Positions 16,678-24,386 of a stretch of 64,000 nucleotides of DNA are shown here, piece by piece. The notes below the pieces were generated by a model. It had not been told where the DNA came from. It ran no database searches and saw nothing but the letters and a program-made list of their open reading frames with translations. Position numbers and translations under genes: made by a program. Source of the DNA: Rhodospirillaceae bacterium (lineage in GTDB: Bacteria > Pseudomonadota > Alphaproteobacteria > Rhodospirillales > Rhodospirillaceae); the NCBI GenBank assembly GCA_028822445.1, contig JAPKDQ010000001.1, positions 434,001-498,000 of the forward strand, given 5' to 3'. Each line of letters opens with the position of its first letter. Position 1 is the first letter of the stretch.

Positions 16678-18419
16678 TTTTCGAAAGCCTGCCAGATCAG
16701 TTCCCCAACTTCACCGCCGATGAAGTCAGACCGGCCAAGTCCTGCGCGGTCTGTCATTTCTTCGACGGCTTGTGATATTTCGTCTCGAAGAGACGTATCG
16801 CTGCTGAGCCTCACAGCGACTGCGACGTAGTCATCACGTGATTCCGTGATCATCACGCCTAGGTCTATCTCCCTGAGAAGGGCAGCGCTTTGACGACATC
16901 GAGCAGTTTCCCCTGACAGTACGACCGGGGGGCACCCGCATAGAAGGGGATCAATGATTGAAACAGCACCAGAGTAAGGGAAGCTGTCTAGATAGATATC
17001 AGCTAGTTTAAGTAATCCAAGTATTGGCGCACGCGACGACTGAGGTTCCAAGAGATGCAGTCGACCTATATCAATCCCGGCGGCAGTAAACCGGTCGTGA
17101 AGGAATTTTACAAAGCTTTTTCTTTGCGGATAATGCGCCGCCCAGGTTGGGTTGAATGGATAAAGGACCATGTGTGAGTCTTTCACTGCTCCAAGGATAT
17201 CTGTCCAAGCGTTCAGGAGGTCTGGGCCTATTTTGAACGCATTCGCGCCGGAGACGAACACTATTCCGGTGTCTGGCAAGCCTAGATCGCTTCGCGTAAG
17301 CGATTGGGGTTCTACCGCTCCATCAATAAAGTGATAGTGGTTAGAGGACCCTTCTACTAAGGCTAATTGTTCCGTGTAATCGGCCTCGGCGTCCTCTGGT
17401 TCATTCAGAACCCCATTAATGTACAGGTCGACTGTATCGAAACCCGACGTCACAGGAGACGTGTGCATGACGACCTGCAATCTAGCCAACCTTTGAGCCA
17501 TAAGTTGGGTCCAGGGGAATGTGCAGATATTTGTAATGTTGGCCGCACAAATTAGGACGTCCAAGTCTTCCCTGATGATCATTGCTGCTGCTTCTGCAAT
17601 GTCGTCTGCCGGCAGAGAGATAAGTGCGTCCGCTAAATCATCCAGACCTCGGCTTAGAATGTCGGCCGCAGCATCTGGAACGAAGGCTGTGATGTTAAAG
17701 TGTTTTTTTGATAAACCGATTAGGTGGCCCCTGATCGCAGCCATTTCTGATTGAGCGCTTGGACTTAAGATGCCGATTCTTAATTGTCCCGGCAATTGGC
17801 TTGGCCAAACAGGAACGTGCTCATGGAGAAGGCCGGCGATTTTGAGATGCAACTGAATGAGTTCGGCGCGTTTCACAATGATATCGTGCAGCGATACGTC
17901 CTCGCAATACACTGGGGTCAAAATAAATCCATCAAGGAAACCATTTAAAACGTTGCGTTGAAAATTGATTTCATCGATCACACGAGCAGCCTTATGAATT
18001 TCCTCAGTGGCCTTTGATAGATGCGTTAACGCTTGGCGGCGCGCCCCAACTTTCTCGAAAAAATGGGGTAGGCCGAGAAGAGCGCGAACCATAGTTGCCA
18101 CGATTTCTTTCGGCACATCGATGAGTTCAAAAGAGCGTTCTATTCGGTATGAATACATAAATAGGGATAGAGCTAGGTACGCACATGCTTTGCGAACGGG
18201 GTCGTGTTCCATGGTTAACATGCGATGGCAACGTTCGGCGACGGCTTGATCGAATTTGCTCATCGGAAGCTGACGTAAGTTCGTGTTGTAGATGGCGGCA
18301 AGCGCGTCGCCTGTAGGCGCGTTGCTTAGTGCTCCAATCTTATCGATGCGTGCCTCAAGGCATATTTCGGCCAACTCTAGACGCAAGTCGCGTAATTTAA
18401 CTTCGGTTTCTGAATCCAT
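16656..18419 (-). CDS. GT41 (O-GlcNAc transferase-like) glycosyltransferase with helical N-terminus
   Basis: The 587-residue product has an all-helical, TPR-like N-terminal region (to about 200) and a C-terminal GT-B fold similar to SPINDLY/O-GlcNAc transferase: LRIGILSPSAQSEMAAIRGH, then LHLLEPQSSRAPILGLLKLA, then DSFPYSGAVSIIDPLLCGCP and a GETARCRQSAALLRE segment. Bacterial relatives glycosylate proteins, often flagellins or surface proteins, or add sugars to surface glycans. It starts two bases after the waaA stop and is surely co-transcribed with it, which favours a surface-glycan role. The family is also known from flagellin glycosylation, and flagellar wrecks lie on both sides in this window. 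Confidence 0.75.
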   Translation of the reverse strand: MDSETEVKLRDLRLELAEICLEARIDKIGALSNAPTGDALAAIYNTNLRQLPMSKFDQAVAERCHRMLTMEHDPVRKACAYLALSLFMYSYRIERSFELIDVPKEIVATMVRALLGLPHFFEKVGARRQALTHLSKATEEIHKAARVIDEINFQRNVLNGFLDGFILTPVYCEDVSLHDIIVKRAELIQLHLKIAGLLHEHVPVWPSQLPGQLRIGILSPSAQSEMAAIRGHLIGLSKKHFNITAFVPDAAADILSRGLDDLADALISLPADDIAEAAAMIIREDLDVLICAANITNICTFPWTQLMAQRLARLQVVMHTSPVTSGFDTVDLYINGVLNEPEDAEADYTEQLALVEGSSNHYHFIDGAVEPQSLTRSDLGLPDTGIVFVSGANAFKIGPDLLNAWTDILGAVKDSHMVLYPFNPTWAAHYPQRKSFVKFLHDRFTAAGIDIGRLHLLEPQSSRAPILGLLKLADIYLDSFPYSGAVSIIDPLLCGCPPVVLSGETARCRQSAALLREIDLGVMITESRDDYVAVAVRLSSDTSLRDEISQAVEEMTDRAGLGRSDFIGGEVGELIWQAFENQLNRSI

Positions 18420-18421
18420 TC

Positions 18422-19702
18422 TTAAGGGGGCGGAGTTAGTCGCGAGGGGTTTGTGATCAAGTCTATAATGGCGCCCGTCGTTAAGGTGAGGCTTTCCTCT
18501 CCGTCACTAAAAATGCCGTTCGCAGCGCTGGCTAGGGTCTCTCGAGCGGTTTTGTCTTCGAGTAGAGTGGCGACAGTGCGAGTTAGGCCTTTTGGACCGC
18601 AAACCTGGAGGGCCATTTTGTGAGCAGTCATTTTGTCGGCGATATTTTGGAAGTTTTCCATATCCGGGCCAAACAGTATTGCACAGTTGAAGTGGCTGGG
18701 CTCAACAGGGTTCTGTCCGCCAGTTGAGGCAAGGCTCTTACCCACGAATACGATGGGGCAGACCGAGAACATTGTTCCCAGTTCACCTATGGTATCAACA
18801 ATGTAAATATCCGTTGAGCTGTTGATCGGCTGGCCAAGACTGCGGGTTGCAGTTTCCAGGCCGGAAGCTTTCCCAAGCCCAGCTATCTTCTTACCCCGGC
18901 TTGGGTGGCGTGGAGCGATAATGGTCAAGAGATCAGGAGTCTGGTTGGCTATCTCTTTGTGAGTTGCGAATGCAATTCCCTCTTCTCCTGGATGCGTACT
19001 TGCTGCAAGCCAAACAGGTCGCTTATCTATCATCGCCCGGAGGTAGTCCGCATCGGGCAGGCTTACTGGAAGTGCGGGCGCCGCTAACTTGATGTTTCCG
19101 GTGACCCTTACAGATCTAGCACCTATTGCTTTGTACCTGGCTGCGTGTTCCTCCGTCTGGGCAAGAACCAATGTGAGTGAAGCCATGATTCTTTGGGCAG
19201 TGACGGGAAACCGGCGCCACCCTCGAACGGTGCTTTCTGACAGTCGAGCGTTAACTATAACGGTTGGAATCTCTTGATCTCTTAGAGCAAAGAGTGTGTT
19301 GGGCCAAAGCTCAGATTCCATACGTATGGCTACGTTGGGCTGCCACAGCGATAAAAAACTGCCTACCCAGGCGCGACGATCCCACGGCGCAAATTGATGT
19401 GTCGCTCGGTCAGGTAGTCTCTCGGCAAGAACGCGGGCGCTTGTGTTGGTTCCTGTCGTTATCAAAATACTCAGTTTTGGGTTTTCTAGAAGTCGCTCAA
19501 TGAGCGGTAATAACGCGAGAGCCTCGCCAACACTGGCTGCATGACACCAGATAAGTTGGCCGGTCGGTCTTATTTTTGAGGTTAGTCCGCGCCGTTCTCC
19601 AAGCCGTGAGTAATCCTCTTTTCCCCGCAATGCCCTGGCGCATAGCAATACACGCAGCGGCCAGGCCGCGATGAACGTTGCAAATCTATATAGAGAAATC
19701 AT
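18422..19702 (-). CDS. waaA: 3-deoxy-D-manno-octulosonic acid (Kdo) transferase
   Basis: WaaA adds Kdo to lipid A precursors at the inner face of the inner membrane. The 426-residue product has an N-terminal membrane anchor, the GT30 motif IWCHAASVGEALALLPLIE (residues about 50-68), MESELWPNTL, VIVNARLSE, APRHPSRG, IVFVGKSLASTGGQNPVEP, all typical of the family. It is the first gene of the pair with the GT41-like transferase. Its presence implies an LPS-bearing outer membrane. Confidence 0.95.
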   Translation of the reverse strand: MISLYRFATFIAAWPLRVLLCARALRGKEDYSRLGERRGLTSKIRPTGQLIWCHAASVGEALALLPLIERLLENPKLSILITTGTNTSARVLAERLPDRATHQFAPWDRRAWVGSFLSLWQPNVAIRMESELWPNTLFALRDQEIPTVIVNARLSESTVRGWRRFPVTAQRIMASLTLVLAQTEEHAARYKAIGARSVRVTGNIKLAAPALPVSLPDADYLRAMIDKRPVWLAASTHPGEEGIAFATHKEIANQTPDLLTIIAPRHPSRGKKIAGLGKASGLETATRSLGQPINSSTDIYIVDTIGELGTMFSVCPIVFVGKSLASTGGQNPVEPSHFNCAILFGPDMENFQNIADKMTAHKMALQVCGPKGLTRTVATLLEDKTARETLASAANGIFSDGEESLTLTTGAIIDLITNPSRLTPPP

Positions 19703-20057
19703 AGACCGTCACACAGCCGTAGAAACATCGTCCGGGGCAGATTATCGCTCCGGGCTGGGGGATAGTATGACGTGAAAGATAGGTTTTGGTTAGGCTTTTT
19801 TATGGAAGGTTTGTCCTGGCCCTCACAAGTTGACAGTATGCTTAAAGTCATTGATCTGGCGTCATAGGCTTGCGCTCAAACCTGAGCGCACTAATTTTGC
19901 CAAGTTGTTCGCTTTACTGTTGTAAACCCTTTGGCGAACTTATGCCCACTCAATTTTATTTCATGTGCGCTGGGTTTAGTCGCTTGTCTTAACTATCAGG
20001 ACACAACCGTGAGCTGGATCGAAGCATGTTAATGCAGGGCGGTCTATTATTATGAGC
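19703..20057. other. Intergenic stretch with one perfect hairpin
   Basis: No gene can be supported between waaA and the DUF2779 remnant. At 19871-19890 there is a perfect 8-base stem TGCGCTCA / TGAGCGCA around AACC, followed by CTAATTTTG; it may be an old terminator. A short plus-strand frame at 19801-19866 (MEGLSWPSQVDSML...) is too short to judge. Confidence 0.35.
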
Positions 20058-20471
20058 ATGAAACCAACAGTATAAAAATCCAAATATGTTAAGGGTCTGG
20101 AATGTCCTAAAGCGCTCTGGTTTCATCATCATTGTAAAGACCTAAGGCCAGAGATTAGCGCTGGAACCCAAGCTGGAGAAAAGGCCGTCCGGCTAAGAGC
20201 GTAGTTCCTCATTTATAAAGATGGAGAGCTTTTAAAGGACATCAAAAAGAATGAAGTCCAGAAAACGCATGGCTATCATACCGGCGCCAAAAACGCGGTT
20301 TTCGAATTTAAGGAGGTGGCAGCCAGCGTTGACATACATGGTTTTCTGGCAGGGGAGGACAAAAAACAGCGTTTTAGCCATAGCCCCCTTAGCAAGGTTG
20401 GATCGCTAAGGTGGATAATTTCTAAAACAATGGCGTATATCCGCGCTGTATTGCTATTCTTGGGCTTGTAA
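20058..20471 (+). pseudogene. DUF2779 family remnant
   Basis: A single frame starts with ATG, meets a stop after five codons, and continues KSKYVKGLECPKALW then FHHHCKDLRPEISAGTQAG, another stop, and KDGELLKDIKKNE with later GAKNAVFEF and DIHGFLAGED segments. The first part matches the N-terminus of DUF2779 proteins, which start with LSKSKYLxGLQCPKxLW and then an A-x-TQA motif. These proteins are usually over 450 residues with nuclease-like folds; here most is gone. The part after about 20370 may be unrelated. Confidence 0.6.
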
Positions 20472-20562
20472 CGACCCTGATGAGTCGTTTCTCTATTGCG
20501 GCTTAAAAACTGTATCCCTATAGTCCCGCGCGATTGATACAGACACCCATGGTTAGGGGCCT

Positions 20563-20979
20563 ATGACTGTTACTCTTCCGCCAGATTACAAACCGACCAA
20601 GAAAGAGGGTTTTATGGATCCTCGTCAGCAGGAGTATTTCCGCCAAAAGTTGATCTCATGGCGCAATGAGCTGATGAAAGAAACAGAGGAAACCTTAGAG
20701 AGTCTTCAGGATGGTGGCCTGCAAGAGCCAGACCTTTCTGATCGCGCAACTGCAGAGATGGAACGGTCCCTTGAGCTTAGAACTCGGGACCGTGCGCGAA
20801 AGCTGGTCTCTAAGATCGATTTAGCTCTCAAACGTCTTGAAGATGGTACCTACGGGTATTGTGATGAAACAGATGAGCCGATCGGCCTAAAGCGCCTCGA
20901 AGCGCGTCCAATCGCGACCATGAGCCTGGAGGCTCAGGAACAGCACGAACGGATGGAAAAAACTCATAGGTCTGATTAA
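20563..20979 (+). CDS. dksA: RNA polymerase-binding transcription factor DksA (single-cysteine type)
   Basis: DksA binds in the RNA polymerase secondary channel and, with ppGpp, resets promoter activity during starvation. The 138-residue product has the coiled-coil hairpin (ELMKETEETLESLQ... with the tip DLSDRATAEMERS) and a C-terminal segment YGYCDETDEPIGLKRLEARP. Only one of the four zinc-ligand cysteines of the enteric protein remains, which is usual for alphaproteobacterial DksA. The start at 20563 gives the N-terminus MTVTLPPDYKP seen in this group. A strong terminator follows. Confidence 0.92.
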   Translation: MTVTLPPDYKPTKKEGFMDPRQQEYFRQKLISWRNELMKETEETLESLQDGGLQEPDLSDRATAEMERSLELRTRDRARKLVSKIDLALKRLEDGTYGYCDETDEPIGLKRLEARPIATMSLEAQEQHERMEKTHRSD

Positions 20980-21005
20980 GAACTTAACTCAATAAATTTT
21001 TTTAC

Positions 21006-21035
21006 CGGGCGCACCCTGCGGGGAGCACCCGTTTT
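21006..21035 (+). terminator. Rho-independent terminator after dksA
   Basis: CGGGCGC at 21006-21012 pairs with GCACCCG at 21025-21031 (one G-U pair), followed directly by TTTTAGTTT. It sits 27 bases after the dksA stop and also lies between convergent genes. Confidence 0.7.
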
Positions 21036-21083
21036 AGTTTAAGATTACAAGTCCCAAGCTCTGTGCTCCGGTTCGGATAGGGA

Positions 21084-22586
21084 TCAGTCCGATAATTCGA
21101 GAGTGTGGTATTGAATGAACCCATAGGGTGCTTCGTACGTTGTCACGGTGTTGCTGATGCCATCGACGTGGACGTTTTCGTAGAGGTAGATACCCGGTGG
21201 ATCGTCATGCAAATCTCTTAATATGCTTCTCACGATTTGGCGGCGGGCATCCGGGTTGAATTCCCGATCTGCGGCGAGGGTACGGTCAGCAATACCCTGG
21301 CGACAAATCCAGGGCCAAGGCCATAGACAAGAGTGGTAGCGCATTGAGGCGAGGGGATCGAGCGAGGGCAGGGAGCCATAATTCATATTGAAAGCTAAGC
21401 CATCCCAGGGCGCGCCGTATACACTTTGAACCTGTTTGGTGAATGGAACCCTGATTAACTCGACATCAACGCCGACGTGTTTTAGGTCCTGTGCGACCTG
21501 GATATAAACGGATTCTTCTTCTGCACTAGATGCAGCGACTTGAAACGGAATTGAAAACCCATCCGGGTACCCTGCTTCCGTCAAGAGCGCCCGTGCTTTG
21601 GCGGGGTCGTAAGGGTATGGCGCAAGTGTGTCGTCGAACCCAAAAGTACCGTGCGCTGCAACCTGGCTCGCTGGATACATAATCCCTTGAAGCAACGCTT
21701 CGACAATAACGTCAATATTTACCGCGTAGTTCAGTGCCTTCCGTACGCGCTTATCGTTGAGTGGGCTTTCTTGTTCAGTCACGAATTGCCACATCTGCAC
21801 CGAAGCGCGTGTTCTATAATCGACGCGAGCGCCGGCCCGTTCAACCTGAAATATGTCTGTTGCGCCGAGGTCGAAGGCGATGTCTACAGCGTCCGAAATA
21901 AGAGCTTGTATACGAGCGGTTGAATCGGGGGCGGCGGTGTACTCAATACGGTCGACTTGTGCTGGCCGCCAGGCATTTGGATTTTTAATGAGGCTAGCGC
22001 GGCCTGTCTTCCAGCGTTCCACCATAAATGGTCCAGTGCCGTGCGGTTCTAGAGCGAAGGTCCCAGGTCCGACATCTGCAAAGTATTGTGGAGGGAGAAT
22101 GCGAACGCCAGCGAGGCGGCCAGGGATCATGCTGTCAGGTTGAGTTGTCTTAACTTCTAGTGTTAAGCGGTTGCGCGCAGAGGCACTTGCGACCGTGCGC
22201 AATTCACGGTAGGCCGAAAATGTTCGTCCTTCGTCAGACAGTAAATAGTTAATTGTCGCGGCCGCCGCGGCGGCGTTAAGGGGCTCGCCGTTGGAGAAGA
22301 GAATGTTGTCTCTTAGTTCGAATATCCAGGTTGTCTCGTTCTCATGGTGCCATGACGTTGCTAGCAAGGGCCCTAAAGCGCCGTCTTCGCCGATGGCTGT
22401 CAGCGGCTCAAACAGAGCGGGCCAGATGAGAAGCGGAGGCCAACCGCCGGACGTGTGAGGGTTGGCGTTACCTGGCGGCATGGACCGCAGAGCCATCCGA
22501 AGCGTATCCGCTTGTGCATTGAGCGCTAACATTCCTGTGAGGAATATGGTGGTTAGCAGAGTTAAAATGTTAGGTGGCTGTCTCAT
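21084..22586 (-). CDS. ABC-type solute-binding protein, family 5 (peptide/nickel type)
   Basis: The 500-residue periplasmic protein has a signal peptide ending at LNAQA-D and the family 5 pattern: LFEPLTAIGEDGALGPLLA, then SWHHENETTWIFELRDN, then GEPLNAAAAAATI, GTGPFMVERW, and LNDKRVRKALNYAVNID. Family members bring oligopeptides, dipeptides, opines or nickel to an ABC permease. No permease or ATPase gene is adjacent, so it is an orphan in this window and its substrate is open. Gene direction is convergent with dksA. Confidence 0.88.
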   Translation of the reverse strand: MRQPPNILTLLTTIFLTGMLALNAQADTLRMALRSMPPGNANPHTSGGWPPLLIWPALFEPLTAIGEDGALGPLLATSWHHENETTWIFELRDNILFSNGEPLNAAAAAATINYLLSDEGRTFSAYRELRTVASASARNRLTLEVKTTQPDSMIPGRLAGVRILPPQYFADVGPGTFALEPHGTGPFMVERWKTGRASLIKNPNAWRPAQVDRIEYTAAPDSTARIQALISDAVDIAFDLGATDIFQVERAGARVDYRTRASVQMWQFVTEQESPLNDKRVRKALNYAVNIDVIVEALLQGIMYPASQVAAHGTFGFDDTLAPYPYDPAKARALLTEAGYPDGFSIPFQVAASSAEEESVYIQVAQDLKHVGVDVELIRVPFTKQVQSVYGAPWDGLAFNMNYGSLPSLDPLASMRYHSCLWPWPWICRQGIADRTLAADREFNPDARRQIVRSILRDLHDDPPGIYLYENVHVDGISNTVTTYEAPYGFIQYHTLELSD

Positions 22587-23099
22587 AATTAAAAGGTGTC
22601 CGCTGTGTTGGCAATCTTAGGGTTTATAATGAGTATATGGCTCCAATTAAGTTCGAGGGCTGGATGGTTGAAGGGTCTGTCCTGAAGTTAATGATAGCAG
22701 TTATGATTTCTTGTTTAGCGTCTTTACTTTTGTTCCCTCAAGCATCGCCCTGAAGTTTATTAACCAATGTGTCCGTTCTGCTCTTATCGCCGCAGGACCC
22801 CTCGTGCAGACCAATGCGCACCTCACTTTGGCAGCGAGCCTAGCGATGTCCTCTTCAAAGAGAAGGTTGTTGAATAATAACAATGCCTTCTGGAAACTTT
22901 TTACAAAGGAAAGAAATGCATAGCTCATACAGTTAAGGGGTTTCCTCGCGTTGGGTCTTTAGCCAGGGCTCAGGTTGGGGGTTTAACCCTTTATTATGGG
23001 CTTTCACCTACATTGTAATTTGGATGAGGCAGGCACTGGCTCAGCGTTACTCTACTGGGTGATGTTTGGCGGCCAGCAAGAGATAGAAAAGGCGGACGG
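22587..23099. other. Gap with no gene I can support
   Basis: This 513-base stretch has overlapping open frames on both strands near 22700-22930 (75 codons minus, 70 codons plus), neither with a recognisable domain or a convincing ribosome site. In related genomes fliL and fliM often precede the DUF6468 gene, but I could not find convincing pieces of either here. Confidence 0.4.
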
Positions 23100-23729
23100 A
23101 TGATGGAAATGCCACCTGACACGATTATGGACTTAGCAATCATTCTACTTCTCGTTCCGACAATCGTCTATGCAGTCATTCTCAATCGTCGTTTATCAGC
23201 ACTCCGAAATTCTAGAGAAGAGCTCGCAAAAGTTATCGGCAGCTTTAATGAAGCGACCATGCGGGCTGAAGTGGGTATTCCAAAATTAAAGAAAGCGACG
23301 CTTGATGCGAATAGTGCTTTGCAAGAGCGCTTCGAGAAAGTGCACGCGTTGCGAGACGACCTTGCATTTATGATTGAGCGCGCTGAAGAAATAGCTAACC
23401 GGCTAGATGGGTCTATAAAATTGGGGCGAGCGACTAAACCTTCTCAGGCGCCTGCGTCGTCATTTGTGCCTATGCGTCCAGCGTCCCAACGCCCGGTGCT
23501 TTCTGTTGCTCAACCGCCAATTCCCTCTCAAACGCTCGCGGGAGCTTCTAATGTGGATCATGACCTGGTGACAGGTGCGGCTGGCACTGAAGCGAAGGTC
23601 AGTGGCCAACGCGAGGCAGCCCCGGCATTTGGCACAGTGCGCCCAATCGGTGCGGAGGTTTTACCCGTTGATGGAGAACGTTCTGAAGCCGAAAGAGAGC
23701 TTCTTAAGGCCCTGCGATCTAAGCGTTAA
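23100..23729 (+). CDS. DUF6468 protein of the flagellar neighbourhood
   Basis: The 209-residue product has one N-terminal membrane helix (LAIILLLVPTIVYAVILNRR), then a helical, probably coiled-coil region with a SFNEATMRAEVGIPKLKKAT motif, then a Pro/Ala-rich linker and a charged C-terminus (SEAERELLKALRSKR). This layout matches DUF6468 proteins, which in alphaproteobacteria lie among flagellar genes between fliM and motE. Here the following gene is a broken motE, then a broken flhB. The frame itself is intact. The function is unknown; a motor or chaperone-linked role is only a guess from context. Confidence 0.7.
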   Translation: MMEMPPDTIMDLAIILLLVPTIVYAVILNRRLSALRNSREELAKVIGSFNEATMRAEVGIPKLKKATLDANSALQERFEKVHALRDDLAFMIERAEEIANRLDGSIKLGRATKPSQAPASSFVPMRPASQRPVLSVAQPPIPSQTLAGASNVDHDLVTGAAGTEAKVSGQREAAPAFGTVRPIGAEVLPVDGERSEAERELLKALRSKR

Positions 23730-23762
23730 ATCAGCACCAAATTATGGTATCTTGAACTCGTG

Positions 23763-24075
23763 ATGACTAAGAATAAAAGATATCCTAAGCCTACAGAGAT
23801 TAAGGGCGAACGCGAATCTGGTTCTCCTCGTAAGAGATCAGTTAAAACGCCTTCATGGGGCCGGGCCTCGGTTATAAGAGTGTTGCCGCTATTGATTGTT
23901 GCAGCCGCATTCGTGCTTGGCTTCCGCGTCACTGCCGTCGTTCAAGATATGCGTTCGATGGTCGCGTTAGTCAATGCCGAATAATTGACAGTATTTATTC
24001 AAGAATATGGCGGCGCACGCGTTGACGAAAAAATTTCTAAACTGCAGTAGGAGCTAACGGTCCTGATTGCTGAAG
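23763..24075 (+). pseudogene. motE-like gene, truncated and decayed
   Basis: The intact first part (75 codons to TAA near 23982) has a basic N-terminus and one membrane helix RVLPLLIVAAAFVLGFRV, the typical start of MotE-type flagellar motor chaperones. The periplasmic coiled coil and MgtE-N-like domain that should follow are missing, but in the next 90 bases a fragment RVDEKISKLQ, a stop, and ELTVLIAEADF resembles the coiled coil (family pattern R-x-DEKI-x-L). An ATG at 23763 follows a weak ribosome site. MotE normally stabilises the stator protein MotC. Confidence 0.6.
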
Positions 24076-24109
24076 CCGATTTCCCCACACAAGTTTTTTA
24101 TCCGGAGGC

Positions 24110-24322
24110 AGTATCGTCGTGCGCGATACGTCTTACTACGCAATTGCTTTAATTTACGATATGGAAGCGCAAGACGGCGGTGGTAAGGGTCCTCTGCTAG
24201 CCCATGCACAGTATGCTGTAGTTGAGGTTGATCAAGAGATTCTACCAGAGCACTATAAGGCCGTTGCCGAGATTGTCGGTTACGTAATGCAAGTCAACGG
24301 TAAGGGCCAGGCTGATAGCTAA
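24110..24322 (+). pseudogene. flhB: flhB C-terminal remnant without autocleavage site
   Basis: The frame reads SIVVRDTSYYAIALIYDMEA, then a short GGGKG bridge, PLLAHAQYAVVEVDQ, and EILPEHYKAVAEIVGYVM before a stop. This is the FlhB cytoplasmic tail: family members have VTNPTHYAVALKYDME, then about 30 residues including I-x-RIREIA, then NPPLARALY and DQEIPPEHYKAVAEVIGYV. Here N-P-T-H has become D-T-S-Y and about 30 residues are lost, so autocleavage and export switching are impossible. The N-terminal membrane domain is absent. It lies directly before cckA, the order seen in relatives. Confidence 0.85.
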
Positions 24323-24386
24323 TTCAAAGCCTCTGTTTGCACTAGTCCTAAGCGCGTTAGCGATTTTAGGGCTAGCGCTTAATCTC

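Noticed and set aside
22701-22928. Minus-strand 75-codon frame (and the plus-strand frame overlapping it)
   Set aside because: No domain, no convincing start signal, and both strands are equally open, so neither can be supported.
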